NCBI RefSeq assembly: GCF_900111815.1
Contig: NZ_LT630004.1
Location: 1,970,293 to 2,034,292, forward strand
Length of the DNA: 64,000 nucleotides
Direction: 5' to 3'
Source of the DNA: Bacillus massilinigeriensis
GTDB taxonomy: Bacteria; Bacillota; Bacilli; Bacillales; Cytobacillaceae
Shown: piece by piece, positions 31,706 through 40,957 of the stretch
Position numbering within the stretch: position 1 is the stretch's first letter
Layout of the letters: every line of letters starts with the position of its first letter
The notes under the pieces: generated by a model
What the model saw: only the letters and a program-made list of their open reading frames with translations
Databases searched by the model: none
Told to the model about the DNA's origin: nothing
Position numbers and translations under genes: made by a program

Positions 31706-32869
31706 TCACGGCGCGTTTACTTTTTCCGCTTGCCAGTACATTTCACTGAATACATCAGCTAAAGCATCCGCAGATCGATCCAGCTCCTCGAATGTATTAT
31801 CGACTCCGCCGAATTCTATCAAAAGTGCATTTTCCGATAAATCTTGGTTGAATTTCCCATTTGTGCCTGCACCTCTTTTTTCGATGATACCCCTGCTTAT
31901 CCCTTTATACTTCCCTTCCAAACGGTGATGCAGTTCTGTTGCAAGCTGAAGGTTTTTCTCGTAATTCGCGTTTTCTCCTCCGATAACGAATGCCAGTTTC
32001 GCATATGGCTGTCCGTTAATATCAATTGTTGTTTTATCCTTTCGGTACCCATCTCTATGGATGTCGATAAAATAGGTAAGATTCTTGTCACGGTTCATGG
32101 CAGATGCCACAACGGACCTGGATTCCTGGTAAGCACTATTGAACCCGGCATTCAAGATATCGGTTTTATCGACAGTAGTTCCTATCCCATTGCTTTCAAG
32201 GCTCGACTTCAGCCTGTCCCCAACCCTCGTAACATTCACCTTTGTATGGTATGCCTTATCTGGATCAGTAACTCCTTTTAAATATGGAAGATAGGATTCA
32301 CGGTTATGCGTAAAGTAAAGGTAGACTACTTTCTTGTCACCAGTTGTAGCTGAAGGAGCAGGGGCGTCTCCTGAATCATTCCCCTTTTCGATATCGTCCG
32401 TATTTTGCAGTGCAGCTTCCTTTTCCGCTTTCAACACTTCTGGGGGAGGCGCTGATTCCATCGGCATATTAGTGTAGTTCGTCCCTTCTCCGGCTACCAG
32501 GATTCTTCCATCAAAAATTGAAAATCCCGGCAGCTCCCTTCCAAGCAAGCTTCTTGGGTCTTCGAGACTAATGTTTGTTGAGAGCCGAAACAGAACATTG
32601 CCAAGATTAATCAAACTGGCTTCGTCCGGAAGAACATTCAGGAACTGGTGATTTTCCATCCCGAACATCCGGAAAAGCGTTTTTCCATCAATTTTATCCG
32701 CTGCATGATTGACAGATGAAGATGCAGGCCGGTAATCCGGCTTGACCGATGTCAATAACCCGCTTAAGGAAAAAACAGCTACCAAAAAAATTAAAAATCC
32801 GAGCATCACTTTTACAAGGCTTGTACCATGGATGGTCAATATCAGTCCATTGCTCTTAATCAGCTTCAA
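31706..32869 (-). CDS. spoIIP: stage II sporulation protein P
   Basis: Peptidoglycan hydrolase of the DMP complex (SpoIID, M, P) needed for engulfment. One N-terminal transmembrane helix (about 15-38), a low-complexity linker near residue 165, and the SpoIIP amidase/endopeptidase domain ending with LLIEFGGVDNT. 387 aa from TTG 32869 with AGGTGG upstream. Follows gpr. Confidence 0.96.
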   Translation of the reverse strand: MKLIKSNGLILTIHGTSLVKVMLGFLIFLVAVFSLSGLLTSVKPDYRPASSSVNHAADKIDGKTLFRMFGMENHQFLNVLPDEASLINLGNVLFRLSTNISLEDPRSLLGRELPGFSIFDGRILVAGEGTNYTNMPMESAPPPEVLKAEKEAALQNTDDIEKGNDSGDAPAPSATTGDKKVVYLYFTHNRESYLPYLKGVTDPDKAYHTKVNVTRVGDRLKSSLESNGIGTTVDKTDILNAGFNSAYQESRSVVASAMNRDKNLTYFIDIHRDGYRKDKTTIDINGQPYAKLAFVIGGENANYEKNLQLATELHHRLEGKYKGISRGIIEKRGAGTNGKFNQDLSENALLIEFGGVDNTFEELDRSADALADVFSEMYWQAEKVNAP

Positions 32870-32965
32870 AAGTTTCCACCTCTTCTTAGCAAGTCTAGTA
32901 AAATTCTATGACTGCATTCAAAAAGGTAGAACTTAAACTATTTATCGAGTTATCCAATAAGGACT

Positions 32966-34087
32966 CTAGTGGGTCGCAAAGCCTGCGTTCTCTTGATCAA
33001 TTGCTTTGTGGAGGGCTGCATTCAAGCCTGATGCGATCAAGTTAGCCATATCCTCGATAAAAACGTCAATTTCTTTTGGTGTCACCATCAAGTTATGCCC
33101 TAAAGGAGACAGGACTTCATGGATTAGCTGCCTTTTTTCCTCCTCCTTCAACGCTCCTACCATGCCTAAAAACGCTTTTCGGTGTTCCTCTTCCGGCAAA
33201 TCTTCGTCTGTCAATACCTCGCGCTTTCCAAAGCTCATTCCCGCAGGGACAAGCGCTCTTGATGGCTTGTCTCCCTCCCTTAATTCCTTGCCGAAATGTT
33301 TTAAGATAAAATCGATTGTATCGCTCGTGATGGAAACCGCATCTACTACTGTCGGTACCCCAATGGCAAAAACCGGAATACGAAGCGTCTCCTTGCTAAT
33401 TTCCTTTCGTTTGTTTCCAACACCAGACCCTGGATGGATCCCAGTATCGGAAACTTGAATCGTGCTGTTAACCCTTTCTATCGATCTTGATGCAAGCGCG
33501 TCTATCACGATAACAAAATCGGGTTTGATATTTTCGACGACCCCGAATATAATGTCACTTGTTTCAATCCCGGTAATCCCCATCACCCCTGGAGCAAGCG
33601 CGCTTACAGGCCTATATCCATCTTCTACACTGCTCGGCTGCAGTTCGAATAAATGCCTTGTCACCATGACACTTTCGCAGACAAGAGGCCCTAGTGCATC
33701 CGGTGTAACGTTCCAGTTTCCTAGCCCTACGACAAGGCAGGATGCCCCTTCCTTTATTCCTTGATGTTCAATGAATCGGGCAAATTCTGAAGCAAAAACC
33801 TGCTCGACATTCTTTTGGTAATCGCTATCCTGCCCCCGAATGCCAAGTCCTTCGATTGTTAAATATTGCCCCTTTTTCTTCCCTAGCGTTTTTTCACCCT
33901 TATCATCCACTGAGACAAGAGAAACCTTGATTCCTTTTTCTTCTTTCTCCTTGATGACAACCCCTTCTAATTGGGATAGGTTGCTTGTTTCATGCACGCT
34001 ACTCTCCTTCCCAGTCAACACCATTTCCCTTGCTTCCAATGCCAAGTCTGTTCTTACAGAGTAATGACTCAAATCCAATTCCTTCAT
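32966..34087 (-). CDS. gpr: germination protease GPR
   Basis: Degrades small acid-soluble spore proteins at germination; made as a zymogen and self-processed at its N-terminus. Strongly conserved core [26 protein letters not shown], and [12 protein letters not shown]. 373 aa from ATG 34087, behind AGGAGGAG; the longer frame to 34135 starts before that site. Diverges from rpsT. Confidence 0.96.
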   Translation of the reverse strand: MKELDLSHYSVRTDLALEAREMVLTGKESSVHETSNLSQLEGVVIKEKEEKGIKVSLVSVDDKGEKTLGKKKGQYLTIEGLGIRGQDSDYQKNVEQVFASEFARFIEHQGIKEGASCLVVGLGNWNVTPDALGPLVCESVMVTRHLFELQPSSVEDGYRPVSALAPGVMGITGIETSDIIFGVVENIKPDFVIVIDALASRSIERVNSTIQVSDTGIHPGSGVGNKRKEISKETLRIPVFAIGVPTVVDAVSITSDTIDFILKHFGKELREGDKPSRALVPAGMSFGKREVLTDEDLPEEEHRKAFLGMVGALKEEEKRQLIHEVLSPLGHNLMVTPKEIDVFIEDMANLIASGLNAALHKAIDQENAGFATH

Positions 34088-34177
34088 GGGTTTTCTCCTC
34101 CTTTGAATTCTTTCCTCCCATCTTTCCCCTTCCATCTCAAAAACATTCTGATGACACGATGAAATTGTTCAATAGTA

Positions 34178-34206
34178 TTGCATTATAGACATGGGTTTGA
34201 TAGAAT
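34178..34206 (+). promoter_or_regulatory. sigma-A promoter of rpsT
   Basis: TTGCAT (34178-34183), 17 bp, TAGAAT (34201-34206), about 90 bp before the rpsT start. Confidence 0.75.
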
Positions 34207-34293
34207 ACTTCTTGTTCTTAATTTTATTAAATAAGAAAAGTTATTGGATATCGAGTGCCATAAAATCTCGATGCTTTGTAGGAGGTGAACGGA

Positions 34294-34554
34294 ATGCCAA
34301 ATATTAAATCTGCAATCAAACGCGTAAAAACAAGTGAAGCTTCTAATGCACAAAACACTACTGTAAAATCCACTATGCGTACTGCGGTCAAGAAAGCTGA
34401 AGCTGCCATCGTGAACAACGACAGCAACACTCAAGCTGCATTTGCCGCTGCGGCTAGCAAGCTTGACAAAGCTGCTGCAAAGGGTCTGATCCACAAAAAC
34501 GCAGCTGCTCGCAAGAAGTCCCGCATGATGAAAAAAATGAACGCTAACGGCTAA
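34294..34554 (+). CDS. rpsT: 30S ribosomal protein S20
   Basis: Primary 16S rRNA-binding protein. 86 aa from ATG 34294 (MPNIKSAIKR), preceded by GGAGGTGAACGGA; a GTG at 34285 lies inside that site. Lys/Ala-rich helical bundle ending in KKSRMMKKMN. Single-gene transcript with own promoter and terminator. Confidence 0.97.
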   Translation: MPNIKSAIKRVKTSEASNAQNTTVKSTMRTAVKKAEAAIVNNDSNTQAAFAAAASKLDKAAAKGLIHKNAAARKKSRMMKKMNANG

Positions 34555-34561
34555 TCTTCTC

Positions 34562-34600
34562 AAAATAAAAAACGGCCCTAAGGGGCCGTTTTTTATTTTG
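34562..34600. terminator. bidirectional terminator between rpsT and holA
   Basis: AAAACGGCCC/GGGCCGTTTT stem around 34567-34594, with A and T runs on both sides; serves rpsT (plus) and holA (minus), which converge here. Confidence 0.92.
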
Positions 34601-34616
34601 TCATTTTTCATCCTAT

Positions 34617-35633
34617 TCACGATCGATTCAGCTTAAAAAGAATCATTTCAATAATAAGCTCTTTTCGTAACCCGCCTGTTTTCATTTGATAGTCACCTTC
34701 CGCAAGCATGGTGATAATTCTTGCCAGCTCCTGCTCGGTAAAGTAGGAAGCTTGTCCTGCTGCAAGCTTCACACGAAAAGGATGTACTTTAAGAGTGCCA
34801 GCAATTTGCTGCTGCCCGTATCCTTTTCTGGACAGTTCCTTCACTTGATAAATCAGTCTGAACTGCCCTGCTATAATCGATAGAATTTTCAGCGGCTCCT
34901 CATTCTGCTTCAATAGGTCTTGATATATCATAAGTGCTTCCCCTATCCTGCGGTGGACCACTTTATCTACAAGCGAGAAGATATTTTGTTCAAGAGATTT
35001 TGAAACGAGTTTTTCCACTATATCCGGTCCTATTTGCGCCCCACTTCCTGCGTATAAAGCAAGCTTGTCCACTTCGCTTGTCAACAGCGATAAGTTGGTG
35101 CCAGCAAGTGTCAGCATTCTTTCAACTGCTTCATTAGTAAAGTCCACACCATTTGCAATTGCTCTTTCTTTTATCCACTTTTTCAGTTCTGATTCAGTCA
35201 GCTTCTTTGCTTCTACAACTGTTGCAGCCCGCTTCAGCTCTTTCGTTATCTTTTTTCTCTCATCAAGCTTCTCGTAAGGAGCCAGGAGGATGAGCACTGT
35301 ATACGGCGCCGGTTCCTTTAAATACTTCTCCAGCTTTGCCAGATTATGCTCTATCTTTTTTGCTTTCTCTGCCGTCAAAAAAATAGGATTCTGCAGAATG
35401 ACCAATCGCTTTTCCCCCATAAAAGGAAGGGTTTCAGCATCTTCCATCGCAACATCAAGAGCTGTTTCCTCTAGATCATATACCGAGAGATTAAAATCCA
35501 GTTCTTCTTCTTGTATAGTGTTATCGATCAACAGCTGTCTAGTCTCGCTGATCAAAAAAGACTCAGTCCCATACACAAGATAGACAGGTTTTATTGACTT
35601 CTGTTTTAACTGCTTCCATACTTCCAGCACCAA
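34617..35633 (-). CDS. holA: DNA polymerase III delta subunit
   Basis: Delta chain of the clamp loader; opens the beta clamp. AAA+-like N-terminal domain (about residues 1-140) without a functional Walker A, and a C-terminal collar domain with SLEQNIFSLVDKV and HPFRVKLA. The frame opens at GTG 35657, but AGGAG lies nine bases before TTG 35633, giving an N-terminus MVLEVWK like B. subtilis YqeN. 338 aa. Confidence 0.94.
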   Translation of the reverse strand: MVLEVWKQLKQKSIKPVYLVYGTESFLISETRQLLIDNTIQEEELDFNLSVYDLEETALDVAMEDAETLPFMGEKRLVILQNPIFLTAEKAKKIEHNLAKLEKYLKEPAPYTVLILLAPYEKLDERKKITKELKRAATVVEAKKLTESELKKWIKERAIANGVDFTNEAVERMLTLAGTNLSLLTSEVDKLALYAGSGAQIGPDIVEKLVSKSLEQNIFSLVDKVVHRRIGEALMIYQDLLKQNEEPLKILSIIAGQFRLIYQVKELSRKGYGQQQIAGTLKVHPFRVKLAAGQASYFTEQELARIITMLAEGDYQMKTGGLRKELIIEMILFKLNRS

Positions 35634-35662
35634 GACGCTTCTCTCCTGTTCAACCACTATTT

Positions 35663-35827
35663 CTATTTTCTATGGTAAAGAAGACAATTGCTTTTCGCAA
35701 TAGAAATCATTTGTAAACAGCAGTTTATGGGGCCAATAGAAAGCCTTGGCCCCATTTTATTTGAACGCTGCTCCATGAGTCCCGGGTATCCCATGAAGAA
35801 GCGGTACAGCGCATCTTCTCTGTTCAT
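35663..35827 (-). CDS. doubtful 54-aa ORF upstream of holA
   Basis: ATG at 35827 with AAGGAATA before it; begins MNREDALYRFFMGYPG and ends TAG 35665-35663, just upstream of holA. The first half looks protein-like, but a 10-bp hairpin cuts through its middle and I recognise no family. It is the only candidate gene in the 285-bp stretch between holA and yqzM. Confidence 0.22.
   Translation of the reverse strand: MNREDALYRFFMGYPGLMEQRSNKMGPRLSIGPINCCLQMISIAKSNCLLYHRK
35727..35760 (+). terminator. hairpin in the holA-yqzM gap
   Basis: ATGGGGCCAA/TTGGCCCCAT stem, 9-nt loop, then TTTATTTG on the plus strand. No annotated plus-strand gene lies just upstream, so what it terminates, if anything, is unclear. 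Confidence 0.5.
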
Positions 35828-35942
35828 TATTCCTTATTCGCGGAAGATAAGCTGCTTTTTAACAAGATAGAAAACGTGGAAAGCTAGCTGGCTTTTTTTT
35901 ATGAAATCGCTTATACTATAATGGAAATAGGGGGGATTGACT

Positions 35943-36074
35943 GTGAACCAGTTTGAAAACGAGATCACGAAGCGCAATGATGCAACCGACTCTGCTGTCG
36001 GATTCATCGTTTCATTTGGTTTTTTCGCAACCATGTTCATCATTGCTACAGTCGTTCAATTCATCGGAAGATAA
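35943..36074 (+). CDS. yqzM: YqzM family small membrane protein (43 aa)
   Basis: Tiny membrane protein with a charged N-terminus (MNQFENEITKRNDA) and one helix rich in Phe and Ile. GTG start at 35943 after GGGGGGATT; TAA at 36072-36074. Length, sequence style (RNDATDSAVGF, SFGFFATMFIIATV) and position opposite comEC match YqzM of B. subtilis. A TATAAT lies upstream around 35914. Function unknown. Confidence 0.92.
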   Translation: MNQFENEITKRNDATDSAVGFIVSFGFFATMFIIATVVQFIGR

Positions 36075-36099
36075 TGACGGCTATAACCATTGCCTAGGG

Positions 36100-36132
36100 G
36101 AGGAACCGCAAGCTGCGGTTCCTTTTTCTTTT
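36100..36132 (+). terminator. terminator after yqzM
   Basis: AGGAACCGCA/TGCGGTTCCT stem with AGC loop, followed by TTTTTCTTTT. Confidence 0.9.
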
Positions 36133-36143
36133 CATGCTATATC

Positions 36144-38450
36144 CTATGGACCATAGGCTGAAAAGGTTCCGAAGTCCTCTTGGAAGGTATAGGTAACAGC
36201 ACCGCTTTTATCCGTTCTCCAGATCCGCACATTCCTTTCCTTCAAACGAATTAGTGTCTCCATATGGGGGTGTCCATACCTATTTTTCCTTCCTGAAGAG
36301 ATGACGGCTTCTTCGGGGGTCACAACGTCAAGAAAATGTTCGGACGAGGAGTGTCTGCTTCCATGGTGCCCTGCCTTCAAGACATCAATATTTAACCCAT
36401 TGATGCTTTTTAGCAGTCCATTTTCCCCATCCTCTCCCAAATCACCTGTAAAAAGCCAGGTTTTCCCGCCAATCTTTGCCCACAGAACAATGGAACCTTC
36501 ATTTTTATCGTCCTCCTCTTTAATAGGCCATAGTGCTTGAAATCGGCTTCTATCCGATTCCCACTTATATCCTGCCTTTATTCTTACAATGTTCGCTCCT
36601 CTCCCTGCCATAACCGCTTCTCTCTCAAGTTCTCCATACTCTGCAAAGGCAGGAAGGCAGATTTCACCTACTTCTATCCCTTGTATGAGTGCTGCTGCTC
36701 CTCCAATATGGTCGGCATCTCCATGACTTAGGATAAGTTTATCGACTGTCCTAATTCCTTTACTTTTTAAATACGGAAGCACAATATCCTTTCCCGTATC
36801 AAAGGCATCCTGCTTTTCCCGCCATGCCTCTTTGTTAAATGACAAAACTCCCCCCGTATCAATAACATAAACTCCTTTTCGATAAGGAAGCTCGATCACA
36901 ATGCTGTCACCCTGACCCACATCAAGAAAAACAATCTTACCTTCCGGATTAAAATAATAATGCAAAAGCTGAAAGGTGAGTGGAATGGCAGGAAGGAGGA
37001 GAAGTTTCACCATCTTCCCTGGGGAGGGGGCCCTTTCAAGCAAGAAGAAAAAGAATAGAATCATGATAGAAAGAAAGAACAACAGCGCGAAAGAAGGTTT
37101 TCCAAAAATAACGGAGGCATACGGGAGGTTCGCGAGAAAATCTGCCAGTGCTTGTGTAAGCTGAACAGTCATACGGAGAAGTTCGCCGACAAAAACAGCT
37201 GCCAATGGCAATACAGAGGCCAGCCCAAATTCAAGAATAGCGAGAGGAAGGATAACAAAAGAAAATAAAGGAACTAACAAAATGTTGGCTGCAACAGATA
37301 TGAAAGACATTTCATAGAAGAAATACAGAATCACAGGAGCAGATGTAACCTGTGCAATGATAGAAACTGCAATCAGCTTTGCTGTTGAAGAAGAAAAGGC
37401 TATTAAAATTTTTGGAGTAGAGAGGATAAGAGAGAAGGTTGCTAGAAAGGAAAGCTGAAATCCCGCGCCATAAATACAGTAGGGATCAAGAGCAATAAGA
37501 AGTAAGAAAGCGATAGAGAGAGAATCGAGAGGGGATATCTTTATCTTCATTCTCTGACCGCCTAAAAAAATCATTGCCATCAATACGGAGCGGTTGACTG
37601 GCGGGGAAAGACCTGTAAGAACAGCATATAGCGGCAGTAAAAGGAGCAACAACAGTTGGGCGTTTTTTCTTGTAATACCCATCCTTAATAGTCCATAGTA
37701 GAGCGCGCCTGTTAAGAGGCCCACATGAAGACCTGATATCGATAAAAGATGTACCGTTCCTGTTTTTTGAAAAGACTGTTCCATGTCATCATCGATGTCT
37801 TCCCTGCTGCCAAAGAGCATTGCTGCAGAAAGAGCAGCTGTATGATCATCAAGTGATTCATTCAAACGCAAAATCTGTTTTTGGCGAAAGCTTTTGATGA
37901 AAAAGAGCAGAGAATCATCGCCATTATAGGATGCCGGAGACACGGTAGTCGCATCAAAAATCCAGAAAACTCGTTGTCTTTCAAGATACGTACGGTAATT
38001 AAAAGCATTGGGATTGCGAGGTGGTTCGGGCTGGCGCATTCTCCCCCTTATCCTCAAGGCAGCGCCAGGCAAGGCTTCTTCCATAAAGAATTCCGTTTCT
38101 TCCCGAGTGTTTAACCTGTAGCGGAGGACGACCTTTTCTTTCTCATTCACTGTCCTTACCAGTCCTTTTAGTACATCTCCATCCATTGCTATATTGTCAA
38201 CCAGAACGTACAGTTCCTTTTCCGTCCCTTTATATTCTGATTTCAATGCATTCTTTGCGTCAATCGCTATCCAGCCGAAAACAGCGGATACGAGGATGAG
38301 CGTTGTCCCGGCATAGGCCGGGAGCCTTTTGGAAGCAAACAGGAAGAAAAGAAAAATGATAAAAAGCCCTCCGAAAAGAAAAAGATTTTCAAACACTGCT
38401 AGAATTCCTGCTATGGCAGCACCTGCAAAATAAATTAGCTTCCCCTTCAT
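36144..38450 (-). CDS. comEC: competence DNA channel ComEC
   Basis: Polytopic membrane protein that carries transforming single-stranded DNA across the membrane. N-terminal membrane segments with an extracellular OB-like DUF4131 domain (about residues 60-190), the competence transmembrane core (about 220-500), and a C-terminal metallo-beta-lactamase domain (LSHGDADHIGG) thought to degrade the non-transported strand. 768 aa from ATG 38450, behind TAGGTGATT. Last gene of the comE operon. Confidence 0.96.
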   Translation of the reverse strand: MKGKLIYFAGAAIAGILAVFENLFLFGGLFIIFLFFLFASKRLPAYAGTTLILVSAVFGWIAIDAKNALKSEYKGTEKELYVLVDNIAMDGDVLKGLVRTVNEKEKVVLRYRLNTREETEFFMEEALPGAALRIRGRMRQPEPPRNPNAFNYRTYLERQRVFWIFDATTVSPASYNGDDSLLFFIKSFRQKQILRLNESLDDHTAALSAAMLFGSREDIDDDMEQSFQKTGTVHLLSISGLHVGLLTGALYYGLLRMGITRKNAQLLLLLLLPLYAVLTGLSPPVNRSVLMAMIFLGGQRMKIKISPLDSLSIAFLLLIALDPYCIYGAGFQLSFLATFSLILSTPKILIAFSSSTAKLIAVSIIAQVTSAPVILYFFYEMSFISVAANILLVPLFSFVILPLAILEFGLASVLPLAAVFVGELLRMTVQLTQALADFLANLPYASVIFGKPSFALLFFLSIMILFFFFLLERAPSPGKMVKLLLLPAIPLTFQLLHYYFNPEGKIVFLDVGQGDSIVIELPYRKGVYVIDTGGVLSFNKEAWREKQDAFDTGKDIVLPYLKSKGIRTVDKLILSHGDADHIGGAAALIQGIEVGEICLPAFAEYGELEREAVMAGRGANIVRIKAGYKWESDRSRFQALWPIKEEDDKNEGSIVLWAKIGGKTWLFTGDLGEDGENGLLKSINGLNIDVLKAGHHGSRHSSSEHFLDVVTPEEAVISSGRKNRYGHPHMETLIRLKERNVRIWRTDKSGAVTYTFQEDFGTFSAYGP

Positions 38451-38487
38451 CGCAATCACCTACTTAGCAAAGGATCTGTTGCAATAG

Positions 38488-39051
38488 TTATGTAGTAAAA
38501 AGATTCTTCGCCTTTTTTTCAAAAGCTGCAATAGTGTTTTCTTCCACACCGCTTGTCCTCAAGGAAGTGATCATAGATTCGATAAACAACCTTTTTTCAT
38601 CCTCCTGTTGGCCAATCGAAATTGGCAGGCTTTCCACTTGCACCATTTTAACACCAGCCTTTTCAAACAGTTCGAGGGCGTAAGGATGGTTTTTATAATC
38701 CTTCGCGTAGAATACGGTTTGAATTCCCGCTTGAATGATAGCCTTGCAGCACTGAAGGCACGGAAAATGCGTTACATAAATATCAGCTCCTGAAGCTGGA
38801 ACTCCAAACTTTGCGCATTGGAGCAGGGCATTCATTTCAGCATGGATTGTCCGTACACAATGATTGTCGATGACATAACAGCCTTCGTCCATACAGTGAT
38901 CTCCGCCTGCTATCGATCCATTGTATCCGCCGGCAATGATCCGCTTATCCCTTACAATGGTAGCTCCGACAGCCAGTCTCGTGCATGTGCTCCTGTAGGA
39001 AAGAAGCTGGCTTTGCGCCATAAAATATTGATTCCACGAAATTCGGTCCAA
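38488..39051 (-). CDS. comEB: ComEB, dCMP deaminase family
   Basis: Zinc-dependent deoxycytidylate deaminase family; dispensable for transformation in B. subtilis. Zinc motif HAEMNALLQ and PCLQCC. Start set at TTG 39051 with AAGGAG nine bases upstream, giving LDRISWNQYF as in B. subtilis; the longer frame to 39123 has no such support. 188 aa. Between comEA and comEC. Confidence 0.94.
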   Translation of the reverse strand: MDRISWNQYFMAQSQLLSYRSTCTRLAVGATIVRDKRIIAGGYNGSIAGGDHCMDEGCYVIDNHCVRTIHAEMNALLQCAKFGVPASGADIYVTHFPCLQCCKAIIQAGIQTVFYAKDYKNHPYALELFEKAGVKMVQVESLPISIGQQEDEKRLFIESMITSLRTSGVEENTIAAFEKKAKNLFTT

Positions 39052-39129
39052 GTTGTTTCTCTCCTTCCAGATAGTATGAATGCCGTACTTTTTCAGTTTA
39101 ATCCTTTCCCGTGAATGCTGCAATCAGTA

Positions 39130-39783
39130 TCAATTGACAGTTACGGACTGTGCCAGCTTTTCAAAGGTTTTGTCTCCGATTCCGCTGATTTCTTTCAATC
39201 CTTCCGTGCTCTTAAAGGGACCATTCGTTTCTCTGTATTCTACAATTGCAGCAGCCTTTGAAGGCCCGATTCCCGGCAGCGTGTCCAATTCAGCAACCGT
39301 TGCGGTATTGAGGTTTATTTGTTCTGCTTGATCTGTCCCGGGTACATTAACACCTCCGCTATCAGAAGAGAGCATAGTCGGACTTTCTCCTTTTACAGGA
39401 ATCCGGACTGCCATTTCATCTCCTACTTTCATGGCGAAATTGACAGAAGTGGTATCCGCCTCATCCGTCACTCCTCCTGCCTTTTTCACAAGATCAGCAA
39501 CTCTGTCTCCATGATTTACGGTATACACACCAGGATTCCGGACTGCGCCTTTAATATCTGCCATCATAATCGAATTTCCTTCCCTGCTTTCCCCATTTCC
39601 TCCGGGAGAGGTACTGAGGGAATCACTTCCCATTGCGGAAGCCTCTGCTGAAGTCTCTTCTTGAGGCCATTTTTCAAGGTTTTGTACTTCGTCCTCGCGC
39701 TTAAAATAGCTGCCGGAGAGAATCACAATAGCTGCCAAAGCTGCTAATATTATATTCTTATGTTCCTTAAGCCAGTCTTTCAT
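39130..39783 (-). CDS. comEA: competence DNA receptor ComEA
   Basis: Membrane-anchored DNA-binding protein needed for uptake. One transmembrane helix (about residues 10-28), a linker, an SLBB domain (about 75-135, with DIKGAVRNPGVY) and a C-terminal helix-hairpin-helix pair (INLNTATVAELDTLPGIGP). About 217 aa from ATG 39783, behind AAGGGTGG. First gene of the comE operon, diverging from comER. Confidence 0.95.
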   Translation of the reverse strand: MKDWLKEHKNIILAALAAIVILSGSYFKREDEVQNLEKWPQEETSAEASAMGSDSLSTSPGGNGESREGNSIMMADIKGAVRNPGVYTVNHGDRVADLVKKAGGVTDEADTTSVNFAMKVGDEMAVRIPVKGESPTMLSSDSGGVNVPGTDQAEQINLNTATVAELDTLPGIGPSKAAAIVEYRETNGPFKSTEGLKEISGIGDKTFEKLAQSVTVN

Positions 39784-39866
39784 CTCAGAAACCACCCTTC
39801 AAAAAGTCATAAATGAGCTTTTGTTTCATATTCTAATACGAGAAATAACGAAATAAGGAGGGAAGA

Positions 39867-40703
39867 ATGATGAGAGTTGGAATCATCGGTACTGGAAATA
39901 TGGGCAGGATACTTGCAGAGGCACTCATTGAGGGCAAGGCCATCTCCCCCACCTCCATGACAGTGACAAACCGGACATTGGCAAAGGCGCATGAACTGAA
40001 AACGTCGTACCCGGAAATTAATATTGAAAAGAGTGCTGCAAAGACTGCGGAAAACTCAGACCTCATTTTTGTATGCGTAAAGCCGCATGATGTATACCGT
40101 GTACTTCATGACATAAAAGTCGCAGCGACGGAGGATAAATGCGTCGTATCCATTACAAGCCCAATCAGCGTGGCAGAAATTGAAAGTGTGGCTGATTGTT
40201 CGGCAGCAAGAATCATTCCAAGCATTACAAATCGTGCATTATCAGGAGTTTCACTGATCACTTTCGGGAGAAGCTGCAGTTTGGAGTGGCAGAGGGAGCT
40301 TGAAGGGCTAATGGGGAAGATATCCGTTCCGCTAGAGATCAACGAAGACATTACAAGAGTCGCATCCGATATCGTCAGTTGCGGGCCTGCATTTATTAGT
40401 TATCTAATTCAACGGTTCATTAATGCTGCTGTGGAAGAGACAAAAATTGAAGAAGATACGGCAACAAAGCTGGCAAGCGAGATGCTGATTGGCATGGGAG
40501 AATTGCTTCAAAAAGGATATTACACCCTTCCAAAGCTGCAGGAAAAGGTATGTGTGAAAGGCGGTATTACGGGAGAAGGGATCAAAGTACTTGAAAGAGA
40601 AACGGGGGATATGTTTAACAAGTTATTCCAAGCGACACATCATAAATTCAAAGAAGATATCGAAAATGCTAATGCACAGTTTGACTTGAACATACGTAGA
40701 TAA
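39867..40703 (+). CDS. comER: ComER, pyrroline-5-carboxylate reductase-like
   Basis: NAD(P)-binding protein of the ProC family, divergent from comE. Rossmann motif GIIGTGNMG at the N-terminus and a C-terminal dimerisation domain with the ProC-like GGITGEGIKVLE. 278 aa; AAGGAGGG precedes the tandem ATGs. Whether it still reduces pyrroline-5-carboxylate is unknown; in B. subtilis it is non-essential for competence. Confidence 0.93.
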   Translation: MMRVGIIGTGNMGRILAEALIEGKAISPTSMTVTNRTLAKAHELKTSYPEINIEKSAAKTAENSDLIFVCVKPHDVYRVLHDIKVAATEDKCVVSITSPISVAEIESVADCSAARIIPSITNRALSGVSLITFGRSCSLEWQRELEGLMGKISVPLEINEDITRVASDIVSCGPAFISYLIQRFINAAVEETKIEEDTATKLASEMLIGMGELLQKGYYTLPKLQEKVCVKGGITGEGIKVLERETGDMFNKLFQATHHKFKEDIENANAQFDLNIRR

Positions 40704-40816
40704 TGTCATCGTATCTTCATCTTATCACCCTTTCCTAAATGCTTCAATATGGAATCGCTCAATGAAATAAACTAGTACAAAAAGACTTGGACGCAGGTCT
40801 GTTTCTCTTTGTAGAT

Positions 40817-40860
40817 AAAAGTGGTTAGGAATCGCATATTCCAAACCACTTTTTAATTTT
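40817..40860. terminator. terminator after comER
   Basis: AAAAGTGGTT/AACCACTTTT stem continued by GGAAT/ATTCC after an A-A mismatch, loop of about 5, then TTAATTTT on the plus strand. The rest of the 254-bp gap to yqeM shows nothing coding. Confidence 0.85.
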
Positions 40861-40957
40861 AAGTTCCTTGCTTAGCGAGGCCACTGAAATTCTGTAGATA
40901 GTTTTAATCTTTTCCTACCGGGTTTTTCATCAGTCTGAGTCTCGACAATGCAGGCTA

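Noticed and set aside
34183-34620. 145-codon minus-strand frame opposite rpsT
   Set aside because: Runs through the rpsT promoter, gene and terminator; antisense artefact.
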